From positions 1 through 64,000 of the forward strand of contig NW_027526739.1 of the NCBI RefSeq assembly GCF_052857255.1: DNA of 64,000 nucleotides, read 5' to 3'. This document shows positions 22,878-35,434 of this stretch, one piece after another (within the stretch, counting starts at the first letter, position 1; each line of letters opens with the position of its first letter). Under the pieces are notes generated by a model. The model was not told the DNA's origin and did no database searches. It saw only the letters and a list, made by a program, of their open reading frames with translations. This stretch comes from Amblyomma americanum (taxonomy: Eukaryota > Arthropoda > Arachnida > Ixodida > Ixodidae). A program made the position numbers and the translations under genes.

Positions 22878-25800
22878 GACGAGTATCACGTGGATACTTG
22901 TAAAACCGATGTGTTCAGATACAGCTCGTTTTGGTATAAAACAGCTTGTTTCGTTGTTTCAAGCAAGAATACATGCTTTTCGGGCAGTTAGAGAAGAAAA
23001 AGTTTTGACGCGTATTAGAGAGACACTTGTAAAACCGATGTGTTGTGATTTAGCTCGTTTCGTTCTAAAACAACTTGTTTCGTTGTATTAAGCACGAATA
23101 CATGCTTTTCGCGCAGTTATAAGAGAAAAAGTTTTGACGCGTATCAGAGGAACACTTGTAAAACCGATGTGTTGTGATTTAGCTCGTTTCGGTCTAAAAC
23201 AGCTAGTTTCGTTGTATTAAGCACGAATACATGCTTTTCGCGCAGTTATAAGAGAAAAAGTTTTGACGCGTATCAGAGGAAAACTTGTAAAACCGATGTG
23301 TTGTGATTTAGCTCGTTTCGGTCTAAAACAGCTTGTTTCGCTGTATTAAGCAAGAATACATCCTTTTCGCGCAGTTATAAGAGAAAAAGTTTTGACGCGT
23401 GTCACAGGGACACTTGTAAAACCGATGTGTTCAGATTTAACTCGTTTCGGTCTAAAACAGCTTGTTTCGTTGTATTAAGCACGAATACATGCTTTTCGCG
23501 CAGTTATAAGAGAAAAAGTTTTGACGCGTGTCACAGGGACACTTGTAAAACCGATGTGTTCAGATTTAGCTCGTTTCGGTCTAAAACAGCTTGTTTCGTT
23601 GATTTAAGCACGAATACATGCTTTACGCGCAGTTATGGAAGAAAAAGTTTTGACGCGTATCAGAGGAACACTTGTAAAACCGATGTGTTGTGATTTAGCT
23701 CGTTTCGGTCTAAAACAGCTTGTTTCGCTGTATTAAGCAAGAATACATGCTTTTCGCGCAGTTATAAGAGAAAAAATTTTGACGCGTGTCACAGGGACAC
23801 TTGTAAAACCGATGTGTTCAGATTTAGCTCGTTTCGGTCTAAAACAGCTTGTTTCGTTGATTTAAGCACGAATACATGCTTTACGCGCAGTTATAGAAGA
23901 AAACGTTTTGACGCGTATTAGAGAGACACTTGTAAAACCGATGTGTTGTGATTTAGCTCGTTTCGGTCTAAAACAGCTTGTTTCGCTGTATTAAGCAGGA
24001 ATACATGCTTTTCGCGCAGTTATAAGAGAAAAAGTTTTAAAGGCGTGTCACAGGGACACTTGTAAAACCGATGTGTTCAGATTTACCTCGTTTCGGTCTA
24101 AAACAGCTTGTTTCGTTGGACTAAGCACGAATACATGCTTTTCGCGCAGTTATAAGAGAAAAAGTTTTGACGCGTATCAGAGGAAAACTTGTAAAACCGA
24201 TGTGTTGTGATTTAGCTCGTTTCGGTCTAAAACAGCTTGTTTCGCTGTATTAAGCAAGAATACATCCTGTTCGCGCAGTTATAAGAGAAAAAGTTTTGAC
24301 GCGTGTCACAGGGACACTTGTAAAACCGATGTGTTGTGATTTAGCTCGTTTCGGTCTAAAACAGCTTGTTTCGCTGTATTAAGCAAGAATACATGCTTTT
24401 CGCGCAGTTATAAGAGAAAAAATTTTGACGCGTGTCACAGGGACACTTGTAAAACCGATGTGTTCAGATTTAGCTCTTTTCGGTCTAAAACAGCTTGTTT
24501 CGTTGTATTAAGCACGAATACATGCTTTTCGCGCAGTTATAAGAGAAAAAGTTTTGACGCGTATCAGAGGAACACTTGTAAAACCGGTGTGTTGTGATTT
24601 AGCTCGTTTCGGTCTAAAACAGCTAGTTTCGTTGTATTAAGCAAGAATACATGCTTTTCGCGCAGTTATAAGAGAAAAAGTTTTGACGCGTGTCACAGGG
24701 ACACTTGTAAAACCGATGTGTTGTGATTTAGCTCGTTTCGGTCTAAAACAGCTTGTTTCGCTGTATTAAGCAAGAATACATGCTTTTCGCGCAGTTATAA
24801 GAGAAAAAATTTTGACGCGTGTCACAGGGACACTTGTAAAACCGATGTGTTCAGATTTAGCTCGTTTCGGTCTAAAACAGCTTGTTTCGTTGATTTAAGC
24901 ACGAATACATGCTTTACGCGCAGTTATAGAAGAAAAAGTTTTGACGCGTATTAGAGAGACACTTGTAAAACCGATGTGTTGTGATTTAGCTCGTTTCGGT
25001 CTAAAACAGCTTGTTTCGCTGTATTAAGCAGGAATACATGCTTTTCGCGCAGTTATAAGAGAAAAAGATTTAAAGGCGTGTCACAGGGACACTTGTAAAA
25101 CCGATGTGTTCAGATTTACCTCGTTTCGGTCTAAAACAGCTTGTTTCGTTGGACTAAGCACGAATACATGCTTTTCGCGCAGTTATAGGAGAAAAAGTTT
25201 TGACGCGTGTCACAGGGAAACTTGTAAAACCGATGTGCTCAGATTAAGCTCGTTTCGGTCTAAAACAGCTTGTTTCGTTGTATTAAGCACGAATACATGC
25301 TTTACGCGCAGTTATAGAAGAAAAAGTTTTGACGCGTATTAGAGAGACACTTGTAAAACCGATGTGTTGTGATTTAACTCGTTTCGGTCCAAAACAGCTT
25401 GTTTCGTCGTATTAAGCACGAATACATGCTTTTCGCGCAGTTATAACAGAAAAAGTTTAGACGCGTATCAGAGGAATACTTGTAAAACCGATATGTTGTG
25501 ATTTAGCTCGTTTCGGTCTAAAACAGCTTGTTTCGTTGTATTAAGCAAGAATACATGCTTTTCGCGCAGTTATAAGAGAAAAAATTTTGACGCGTGTCAC
25601 AGGGACACTTGTAAAACCGATGTGTTCAGATTTAGCTCGTTTCGGTCTAAAACAGCTTGTTTCGTTGATTTAAGCACCAATACATGCTTTACGCGCAGCT
25701 ATAGAAGAAAAAGTTTTGACGCGTATTAGAGAGACACTTGTAAAACCGATGTGTTGTGATTTAGCTCGTTTCGGTCTAAAACAGCTTGTTTCGCTGTATT

Positions 25801-25977
25801 AAGCAGGAATACATGCTTTTCGCGCAGTTATAAGAGAAAAAGTTTTAAAGGCGTGTCACAGGGACACTTGTAAAACCGATGTGTTCAGATTTACCTCGTT
25901 TCGGTCTAAAACAGCTTGTTTCGTTGGACTAAGCACGAATACATGCTTTTCGCGCAGTTATAAGAGAAAAAAGTTTT
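22878..25977 (+). repeat. Higher-order block, 24 monomers
   Basis: Type order: 5 3 1 9 8 8 1 2 3 4 9 7 2 11 7 2 3 4 12 3/10 6 2 3 4 (3,100 bp). Relative to the 28-mer at 3696 it lacks four monomers: the 11 7 pair after the second type 1, the type 1 before the next 11, and a 3-10 boundary that has collapsed into one chimera at 25331 (type-3 head, TCGTCGTATT tail, ATAACAG). Confidence 0.88.
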
Positions 25978-28900
25978 GACGAGTATCACGTGGATACTTG
26001 TAAAACCGATGTGTTCAGATACAGCTCGTTTTGGTATAAAACAGCTTGTTTCGTTGTTTCAAGCAAGAATACATGCTTTTCGGGCAGTTAGAGAAGAAAA
26101 AGTTTTGACGCGTATTAGAGAGACACTTGTAAAACCGATGTGTTGTGATTTAGCTCGTTTCGTTCTAAAACAACTTGTTTCGTTGTATTAAGCACGAATA
26201 CATGCTTTTCGCGCAGTTATAAGAGAAAAAGTTTTGACGCGTATCAGAGGAACACTTGTAAAACCGATGTGTTGTGATTTAGCTCGTTTCGGTCTAAAAC
26301 AGCTAGTTTCGTTGTATTAAGCACGAATACATGCTTTTCGCGCAGTTATAAGAGAAAAAGTTTTGACGCGTATCAGAGGAAAACTTGTAAAACCGATGTG
26401 TTGTGATTTAGCTCGTTTCGGTCTAAAACAGCTTGTTTCGCTGTATTAAGCAAGAATACATCCTTTTCGCGCAGTTATAAGAGAAAAAGTTTTGACGCGT
26501 GTCACAGGGACACTTGTAAAACCGATGTGTTCAGATTTAACTCGTTTCGGTCTAAAACAGCTTGTTTCGTTGTATTAAGCACGAATACATGCTTTTCGCG
26601 CAGTTATAAGAGAAAAAGTTTTGACGCGTGTCACAGGGACACTTGTAAAACCGATGTGTTCAGATTTAGCTCGTTTCGGTCTAAAACAGCTTGTTTCGTT
26701 GATTTAAGCACGAATACATGCTTTACGCGCAGTTATGGAAGAAAAAGTTTTGACGCGTATCAGAGGAACACTTGTAAAACCGATGTGTTGTGATTTAGCT
26801 CGTTTCGGTCTAAAACAGCTTGTTTCGTTGTATTAAGCACGAATACATGCTTTTCGCGCAGTTAAGAGAAAAAGTTTTGACGCGTATCAGAGGAACACTT
26901 GTAAAACCGGTGTGTTGTGATTTAGCTCGTTTCGGTCTAAAACAGCTAGTTTCGCTGTATTAAGCAAGAATACATGCTTTTCGCGCAGTTATAAGAGAAA
27001 AAGTTTTGACGCGTGTCACAGGGACACTTGTAAAACCGATGTGTTGTGATTTAGCTCGTTTCGGTCTAAAACAGCTTGTTTCGCTGTATTAAGCAAGAAT
27101 ACATGCTTTTCGCGCAGTTATAAGAGAAAAAATTTTGACGCGTGTCACAGGGACACTTGTAAAACCGATGTGTTCAGATTTAGCTCGTTTCGGTCTAAAA
27201 CAGCTTGTTTCGTTGATTTAAGCACGAATACATGCTTTACGCGCAGTTATAGAAGAAAAAGTTTTGACGCGTATTAGAGAGACACTTGTAAAACCGATGT
27301 GTTGTGATTTAGCTCGTTTCGGTCTAAAACAGCTTGTTTCGCTGTATTAGGCAGGAATACATGCTTTTCGCGCAGTTATAAGAGAAAAAGTTTTAAAGGC
27401 GTGTCACAGGGACACTTGTAAAACCGATGTGTTCAAATTTACCTCGTTTCGGTCTAAAACAGCTTGTTTCGTTGGACTAAGCACGAATACATGCTTTTCG
27501 CGCAGTTATAAGAGAAAAAGTTTTGACGCGTGTCACAGGGAAACTTGTAAAACCGATGTGCTCAGATTAAGCTCGTTTCGGTCTAAAACAGCTTGTTTCG
27601 TTGTATTAAGCACGAATACATGCTTTTCGCGCAGTTATAAGAGAAAAAGTTTTGACGCGTATCAGAGGAAAACTTGTAAAACCGATGTGTTGTGATTTAG
27701 CTCGTTTCGGTCTAAAACAGCTTGTTTCGCTGTATTAAGCAAGAATACATCCTGTTCGCGCAGTTATAAGAGAAAAAGTTTTGACGCGTGTCACAGGGAC
27801 ACTTGTAAAACCGATGTGTTGTGATTTAGCTCGTTTCGGTCTAAAACAGCTTGTTTCGCTGTATTAAGCAAGAATACATGCTTTTCGCGCAGTTATAAGA
27901 GAAAAAATTTTGACGCGTGTCACAGGGACACTTGTAAAACCGATGTGTTCAGATTTAGCTCTTTTCGGTCTAAAACAGCTTGTTTCGTTGATTTAAGCAC
28001 GAATACATGCTTTTCGCGCAGTTATAAGAGAAAAAGTTTTGACGCGTATCAGAGGAACACTTGTAAAACCGATGTGTTGTGATTTAGCTCGTTTCGGTCT
28101 AAAACTGCTTGTTTCGTTGTATTAAGCACGAATACATGCTTTTCGCGCAGTTATAAGAGAAAAAGTTTTGACGCGTATCAGAGGAACACTTGTAAAACCG
28201 GTGTGTTGTGATTTAGCTCGTTTCGGTCTAAAACAGCTAGTTTCGTTGTATTAAGCAAGAATACATGCTTTTCGCGCAGTTATAAGAGAAAAAGTTTTGA
28301 CGCGTGTCACAGGGACACTTGTAAAACCGATGTGTTGTGATTTAGCTCGTTTCGGTCTAAAACAGCTTGTTTCGCTGTATTAAGCAAGAATACATGCTTT
28401 TCGCGCAGTTATAAGAGAAAAAATTTTGACGCGTGTCACAGGGACACTTGTAAAACCGATGTGTTCAGATTTCGCTCGTTTCGGTCTAAAACAGCTTGTT
28501 TCGTTGATTTAAGCACGAATACATGCTTTACGCGCAGTTATAGAAGAAAAAGTTTTGACGCGTATTAGAGAGACACTTGTAAAACCGATGTGTTGTGATT
28601 TAGCTCGTTTCGGTCTAAAACAGCTTGTTTCGCTGTATTAAGCAGGAATACATGCTTTTCGCGCAGTTATAAGAGAAAAAGATTTAAAGGCGTGTCACAG
28701 GGACACTTGTAAAACTGATGTGTTCAGATTTACCTCGTTTCGGTCTAAAACAGCTTGTTTCGTTGGACTAAGCACGAATACATGCTTTTCGCGCAGTTAT
28801 AGGAGAAAAAGTTTTGACGCGTGTCACAGGGAAACTTGTAAAACCGATGTGCTCAGATTAAGCTCGTTTCGGTCTAAAACAGCTTGTTTCGTTGTATTAA

Positions 28901-29331
28901 GCACGAATACATGCTTTACGCGCAGTTATAGAAGAAAAAGTTTTGACGCGTATTAGAGAGACACTTGTAAAACCGATGTGTTGTGATTTAACTCGTTTCG
29001 GTCCAAAACAGCTTGTTTCGTTGTATTAAGCACGAATACATGCTTTTCGCGCAGTTATAAGAGAAAAAGTTTTGACGCTTATCAGAGGAACACTTGTAAA
29101 ACCGATGTGTGGTGATTTAGCTCGTTTCGGTCTAAAACAGCTTGTTTCGTCGTATTAAGCACGAATACATGCTTTTCGCGCAGTTATAACAGAAAAAGTT
29201 TAGACGCGTATCAGAGGAATACTTGTAAAACCGATGTGTTGTGATTTAGCTCGTTTCGGTCTAAAACAGCTTGTTTCGTTGTATTAAGCAAGAATACATG
29301 CTTTTTCCGCAGTTATAAGAGAAAAAGTTTT

Positions 29332-29422
29332 GACGCGTATCAGAGGAACACTTGTAAAACCGATGTGTTGTGATTTAGCTCGTTTCGGTCTAAAACAGCG
29401 CAGTTATAAGAGAAAAAATTTT
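29332..29422 (+). repeat. Truncated monomer, 38 bp deleted
   Basis: A type-1 monomer of 91 bp. CTAAAACAGC passes directly to GCAGTTATAAG at about 29398-29401, with a 2-bp GC overlap, removing the TTGTTTCG-to-TTTTCGC part. The next monomer is a type 3 with an AAAATTTTGACGCG head, a combination I did not see elsewhere. Confidence 0.92.
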
Positions 29423-29551
29423 GACGCGTATTAGAGAGACACTTGTAAAACCGATGTGTTGTGATTTAACTCGTTTCGGTCCAAAACAGCTTGTTTCGTT
29501 GTATTAAGCACGAATACATGCTTTTCGCGCAGTTATAAGAGAAAAAGTTTT

Positions 29552-29680
29552 GACGCGTATCAGAGGAACACTTGTAAAACCGATGTGTTGTTTTTTAGCT
29601 CGTTTCGGTCTAAAACAGCTTGTTTCGTCGTATTAAGCACGAATACATGCTTTTCGCGCAGTTATAACAGAAAAAGTTTA
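29552..29680 (+). repeat. Chimeric monomer 1/3m/10
   Basis: The head is type 1 (TATCAGAGGAAC), the middle has TTGTTTTTTAG (otherwise only in 3m monomers), and the tail is type 10 (TCGTCGTATT then ATAACAG). Three class marks in one 129-bp unit point to more than one exchange or conversion event here. Confidence 0.8.
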
Positions 29681-29880
29681 GACGCGTATCAGAGCAATAC
29701 TTGTAAAACCGATGTGTTGTGATTTAGCTCGTTTCGGTCCAAAACAGCTTGTTTCGTTGTATTAAGCACGAATGCATAACCGATGTGTTGTGATTTAGCT
29801 CGTTTCGGTCTAAAACAGCTTGTTTCGCTGTATTAAGCAAGAATACATCCTTTTCGCGCAGTTATAAGAGAAAAAGTTTT
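29681..29880 (+). repeat. Two monomers fused by a 58-bp deletion
   Basis: A type-6 head (TTTAGACG, GAGCAATAC, GGTCCAAAAC) runs to GAATGCAT, then joins AACCGATGTG of the next monomer at about 29777. The pair is 200 bp instead of 258. The right half ends in ACATCC, as type 9 does. I see no clear microhomology. Confidence 0.9.
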
Positions 29881-30655
29881 GACGCGTGTCACAGGGACAC
29901 TTGTAAAACCGATGTGTTCAGATTTAGCTCGTTTCGGTCTAAAACAGCTTGTTTCGTTGCATTAAGCACGAATACATGCTTTTCGCTTAGTTATAAGAGA
30001 AAATTTTTAAAGGCATGTCACAGGGACACTTGTAAAACCGATATGTTCAGATTTACCTCGTTTCGGTTTAAAACAGCTTGTTTCGTTGGACTAAGCACGA
30101 ATACATGCTTTTCGCGCAGTTATAAGAGAAAAAGTTTTGACGCGTATCAGAGGAACACTTGTAAAACCGGTGTGTTGTGATTTAGCTCGTTTCGGTCTAA
30201 AACAGCTAGTTTCGCTGTATTAAGCAAGAATACATGCTTTTCGCGCAGTTATAAGAGAAAAAATTTTGACGCGTGTCACAGGGACACTTGTAAAACCGAT
30301 ATGTTCAGATTTAGCTCGTTTCGGTCTAAAACAGCTTGTTTCGTTGATTTAAGCACGAATACATGCTTTACGCGCAGTTATAGAAGAAAAAGTTTTGACG
30401 CTTATTAGAGAGACACTTGTAAAACCGATGTGTTGTGATTTAGCTCGTTTCCGTCTAAAACAGCTTGTTTCGCTGTATTAAGCAGGAATACATGCTTTTC
30501 GCGCAGTTATAAGAGAAAAAGTTTTAAGGCGTGTCACAGGGACACTTGTAAAACCGATGTGTTCAGATTTACCTCGTTTCGGTCTAAAACAGCTTGTTTC
30601 GTTGGACTAAGCACGAATAAGTGCTTTTCGCGCAGTTATAAGAGAAAAAAGTTTT

Positions 30656-33495
30656 GACGAGTATCACGTGGATACTTGTAAAACCGATGTGTTCAGATAC
30701 AGCTCGTTTTGGTATAAAACAGCTTGTTTCGTTGTTTTAAGCAAGAATACATCCTTTTCGCGCAGTTATAGAAGAAAAAGTTTTGACGCGTATTAGAGGA
30801 ACACTTGTAAAACCGATGTGTTGTGATTTAGCTCGTTTCGGTCTAAAACAGCTTGTTTCGCTGAATTAAGCAAGAATACATGCTTTTCGCGCAGTTATAA
30901 GAGAAAAAGTTTTGACGCGTGTCACAGGGACACTTGTAAAACCGATGTGTTCAGATTTAGCTCGTTTCGGTCTAAAACAGCTTGTTTCGCTGTATTAAGC
31001 AAGAATACATCCTGTTCGCGCAGTTATAAGAGAAAAAGTTTTGACGCGTGTCACAGGGACACTTGTAAAACCGATGTGTTGTGATTTAGCTCGTTTCGGT
31101 CTAAAACAGCTTGTTTCGCTGTATTAAGCAAGAATACATGCTTTTCGCGCAGTTATAAGAGAAAAAATTTTGACGCGTGTCACAGGGACACTTGTAAAAC
31201 CGATGTGTTCAGATTTAGCTCTTTTCGGTCTAAAACAGCTTGTTTCGTTGATTTAAGCACGAATACATGCTTTTCGCGCAGTTATAAGAGAAAAAGTTTT
31301 GACGCGTATCAGAGGAACACTTGTAAAACCGATGTGTTGTGATTTAGCTCGTTTCGGTCTAAAACTGCTTGTTTCGTTGTATTAAGCACGAATACATGCT
31401 TTTCGCGCAGTTATAAGAGAAAAAGTTTTGACGCGTATCAGAGGAACACTTGTAAAACCGGTGTGTTGTGATTTAGCTCGTTTCGGTTTAAAACAGCTAG
31501 TTTCGTTGTATTAAGCAAGAATACATGCTTTTCGCGCAGTTATAAGAGAAAAAGTTTTGACGCGTGTCACAGGGACACTTGTAAAACCGATGTGTTGTGA
31601 TTTAGCTCGTTTCGGTCTAAAACAGCTTGTTTCGCTGTATTAAGCAAGAATACATGCTTTTCGCGCAGTTATAAGAGAAAAAATTTTGACGCGTGTCACA
31701 GGGACACTTGTAAAACCGATGTGTTCAGATTTAGCTCGTTTCGGTCTAAAACAGCTTGTTTCGTTGATTTAAGCACGAATACATGCTTTACGCGCAGTTA
31801 TAGAAGAAAAAGTTTTGACGCGTATTAGAGAGACACTTGTAAAACCGATGTGTTGTGATTTAGCTCGTTTCGGTCTAAAACAGCTTGTTTCGCTGTATTA
31901 AGCAGGAATACATGCTTTTCGCGCAGTTATAAGAGAAAAAGATTTAAAGGCGTGTCACAGGGACACTTGTAAAACCGATGTGTTCAGATTTACCTCGTTT
32001 CGGTCTAAAACAGCTTGTTTCGTTGGACTAAGCACGAATACATGCTTTTCGCGCAGTTATAGGAGAAAAAGTTTTGACGCGTGTCACAGGGAAACTTGTA
32101 AAACCGATGTGCTCAGATTAAGCTCGTTTCGGTCTAAAACAGCTTGTTTCGTTGTATTAAGCACGAATACATGCTTTACGCGCAGTTATAGAAGAAAAAG
32201 TTTTGACGCGTATTAGAGAGACACTTGTAAAACCGATGTGTTGTGATTTAACTCGTTTCGGTCCAAAACAGCTTGTTTCGTTGTATTAAGCACGAATACA
32301 TGCTTTTCGCGCAGTTATAAGAGAAAAAGTTTTGACGCGTATCAGAGGAACACTTGTAAAACCGATGTGTGGTGATTTAGCTCGTTTCGGTCTAAAACAG
32401 CTTGTTTCGTCGTATTAAGCACGAATACATGCTTTTCGCGCAGTTATAACAGAAAAAGTTTAGACGCGTATCAGAGGAATACTTGTAAAACCGATGTGTT
32501 GTGATTTAGCTCGTTTCGGTCTAAAACAGCTTGTTTCGTTGTATTAAGCAAGAATACATGCTTTTTCCGCAGTTATAAGAGAAAAAGTTTTGACGCGTAT
32601 CAGAGGAAAACTTGTAAAACCGATGTGTTGTGATTTAGCTCGTTTCGGTCTAAAACAGCTTGTTTCGCTGTATTAAGCAAGAATACATCCTTTTCGCGCA
32701 GTTATAAGAGAAAAAGTTTTGACGCGTGTCACAGGGACACTTGTAAAACCGATGTGTTCAGATTTAGCTCGTTTCGGTCTAAAACAGCTTGTTTCGTTGT
32801 ATTAAGCACGAATACATGCTTTTCGCTTAGTTATAAGAGAAAATTTTTAAAGGCATGTCACAGGGACACTTGTAAAACCGATATGTTCAGATTTACCTCG
32901 TTTCGGTTTAAAACAGCTTGTTTCGTTGGACTAAGCACGAATACATGCTTTTCGCGCAGTTATAAGAGAAAAAGTTTTGACGCGTATCAGAGGAACACTT
33001 GTAAAACCGGTGTGTTGTGATTTAGCTCGTTTCGGTCTAAAACAGCTAGTTTCGCTGTATTAAGCAAGAATACATGCTTTTCGCGCAGTTATAAGAGAAA
33101 AAATTTTGAAGCGTGTCACAGGGACACTTGTAAAACCGATATGTTCAGATTTAGCTCGTTTCGGTCTAAAACAGCTTGTTTCGTTGATTTAAGCACGAAT
33201 ACATGCTTTACGCGCAGTTATAGAAGAAAAAGTTTTGACGCTTATTAGAGAGACACTTGTAAAACCGATGTGTTGTGATTTAGCTCGTTTCAGTCTAAAA
33301 CAGCTTGTTTCGCTGTATTAAGCAGGAATACATGCTTTTCGCGCAGTTATAAGAGAAAAAGTTTTAAGGCGTGTCACAGGGACACTTGTAAAACCGATGT
33401 GTTCAGATTTACCTCGTTTCGGTCTAAAACAGCTTGTTTCGTTGGACTAAGCACGAATAAATGCTTTTCGCGCAGTTATAAGAGAAAAAAGTTTT
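30656..33495 (+). repeat. Higher-order block, 22 monomers
   Basis: Type order: 5 1/3 8 7 2 1 11 7 2 3 4 12 3 10 6 9 8 4 11 2 3 4 (2,840 bp). The 1/3 monomer at 30785 has TATTAGAGGAAC, half of each word. This block carries the last type-12 monomer (near 32087) and the last CTTTTTCCGCAG variant (near 32563), so it is the right border of the left-hand family. Confidence 0.87.
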
Positions 33496-34787
33496 GACGA
33501 GTATCACGTGGATACTTGTAAAACCGATGTGTTCAGATACAGCTCGTTTTGGTATAAAACAGCTTGTTTCGTTGTTTTAAGCAAGAATACATCCTTTTCG
33601 CGCAGTTATAGAAGAAAAAGTTTTGACGCGTATTAGAGGAACACTTGTAAAACCGATGTGTTGTGATTTAGCTCGTTTCGGTCTAAAACAGCTTGTTTCG
33701 CTGTATTAAGCAAGAATACATGCTTTTCGCGCAGTTATAAGAGAAAAAGTTTTGACGCGTGTCACAGGGACACTTGTAAAACCGATGTGTTCAGATTTAG
33801 CTCGTTTCGGTCTAAAACAGCTTGTTTCGTTGTATTAAGCACGAATAGATGCTTTACGCGCAGTTATAGAAGAAAAAGTTTTGACGCGTATTAGAGAGAC
33901 ACTTGTAAAACCAATGTGTTGTGATTTAGCTCGTTTCGGTCCAAAACAGCTTGTTTCGTTGTATTAAACACGAATAAATGCTTTTCGCGCAGTTATAAGA
34001 GAAAAAGTTTTGACGCGTATCAGAGGAACACTTGTAAAACCGATGTGTGGTGATTTAGCTTGTTTCGGTCTAAAACAGCTTGTTTCGTCGTATTAAGCAC
34101 GAATACATGCTTTTCGCACAGTTATAACAGAAAAAGTTTAGACGCTTATCAGAGGAATACTTGTAAAACCGATGTGTTGTGATTTAGCTCGTTTCGGTCT
34201 AAAACAGCTTGTTTCGTTGTATTAAGCAAGAATACATGCTTTTCGCGCAGTTATAAGAGAAAAAGTTTTGACGCGTATCAGAGGAACACTTGTAAAACCG
34301 ATGTGTTGTGATTTAGCTCGTTTCGGTCTAAAACAGCTTGTTTCGCTGTATTAAGCAAGAATGCATGGTTTTCGCGCAGTTATAAGAGAAAAAAATTTGA
34401 AGCGTGTCACAGGGACACTTGTAAAACCGATGTGTTCAGATTTAGCTCGTTTCGGTCTAAAACAGCTAGTTTCGTTGATTTAAGCACGAATACATGCTTT
34501 ACGCGCAGTTATAGAAGAAAAAGTTTTGACGCGTATTAGAGAGACACTTGTAAAACCGATGTGTTGTTATTTAGCTCGTTTCGGTCTAAAACAGCTTGTT
34601 TCGCTGTATTAAGCAGGAATACATGCTTTTCGCGCAGTTATAAGAGAAAAAGTTTTAAAGGCGTGTCACAGGGACACTTGTAAAACCGATGTGTTCAGAT
34701 TTACCTCGTTTCGGTCTAAAACAGCTTGTTTCGTTGGACTAAGCACGAATACATGCTTTTCGCGCAGTTATAAGAGAAAAAAGTTTT
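33496..34787 (+). repeat. Higher-order block, 10 monomers
   Basis: Type order: 5 1/3 8 3 10 6 1 2 3 4 (1,292 bp). It opens with the same 5-1/3-8 run as the preceding block, so the two are probably related by loss of the middle. It has many private substitutions (GAATAGATG, AAACACG, GCTTGTTTCGG, GAATGCATGG, AAAAATTTGAAGCG), more than its left neighbours. Confidence 0.86.
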
Positions 34788-35434
34788 GACGAGTATCACG
34801 TGGATACTTGTAAAACCGATGTGTTCAGATACAGCTCGTTTTGGTATAAAACAGCTTGTTTCGTTGTATTAAGCAAGAATACATGCTTTTCGCGCAATTA
34901 TAAGAGAAAAAGTTTTGACGCGTATCCGAGGAACACTTGTAAAACCGATGTGTTGTGATTTAGCTCGTTTCGGTCTAAAACAGCTTGTTTCGCTGTATTA
35001 AGCAAGAATACATGCTTTTCGCGCAGTTATAAGAGAAAAAATTTTGACGCGTGTCACAGGGACACTTGTAAAACCGAGGTGTTCATATTTAGCTCGTTTC
35101 GGTCTAAAACAGCTTGTTTCGTTGATTTAAGCACGAATACATGCTTTACGCGCAGCTATAGAAGAAAAAGTTTTGACGCGTATTAGAGAGACACTTGTAA
35201 AACCGATGTGTTGTGATTTAGCTCGTTTCGGTCTAAAACAGCTTGTTTCGCTGTATTAAGCAGGAATACAAGCTTTTCGCGCAGTTATAAGAGAAAAAGT
35301 TTTAAAGGCGTGTCACAGGGACACTTGTAAAACCGATGTGTTCAGATTTACCTCGTTTCGGTCTAAAACAGCTTGTTTCGTTGGACTAAGCACGAATACA
35401 TGCTTTTCGCGCAGTTATAAGAGAAAAAAGTTTT
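34788..35434 (+). repeat. Short higher-order block, 5 monomers
   Basis: Type order: 5 1 2 3 4 (647 bp). Private variants are TATCCGAGG, CGAGGTGTTCATATTT and ACAAGCTTTTC. This type 5 has GTTGTATT in place of GTTGTTTC. Confidence 0.88.

Larger units (their letters stand above)
25978..30655 (+). repeat. Higher-order block, 37 monomers with two deletions
   Basis: Type order: 5 3 1 9 8 8 1 11 7 2 3 4 12 9 7 2 1 11 7 2 3 4 12 3 10 6 1* 3 1/10 6* 9* 8 4 11 2 3 4. Length is 4,678 bp, or 37 x 129 + 1 - 38 - 58. The first 26 monomers follow the 3696 order and the last six follow the 13200/15136 order. The join between them lies in the damaged zone 29332-29880. Confidence 0.87.
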
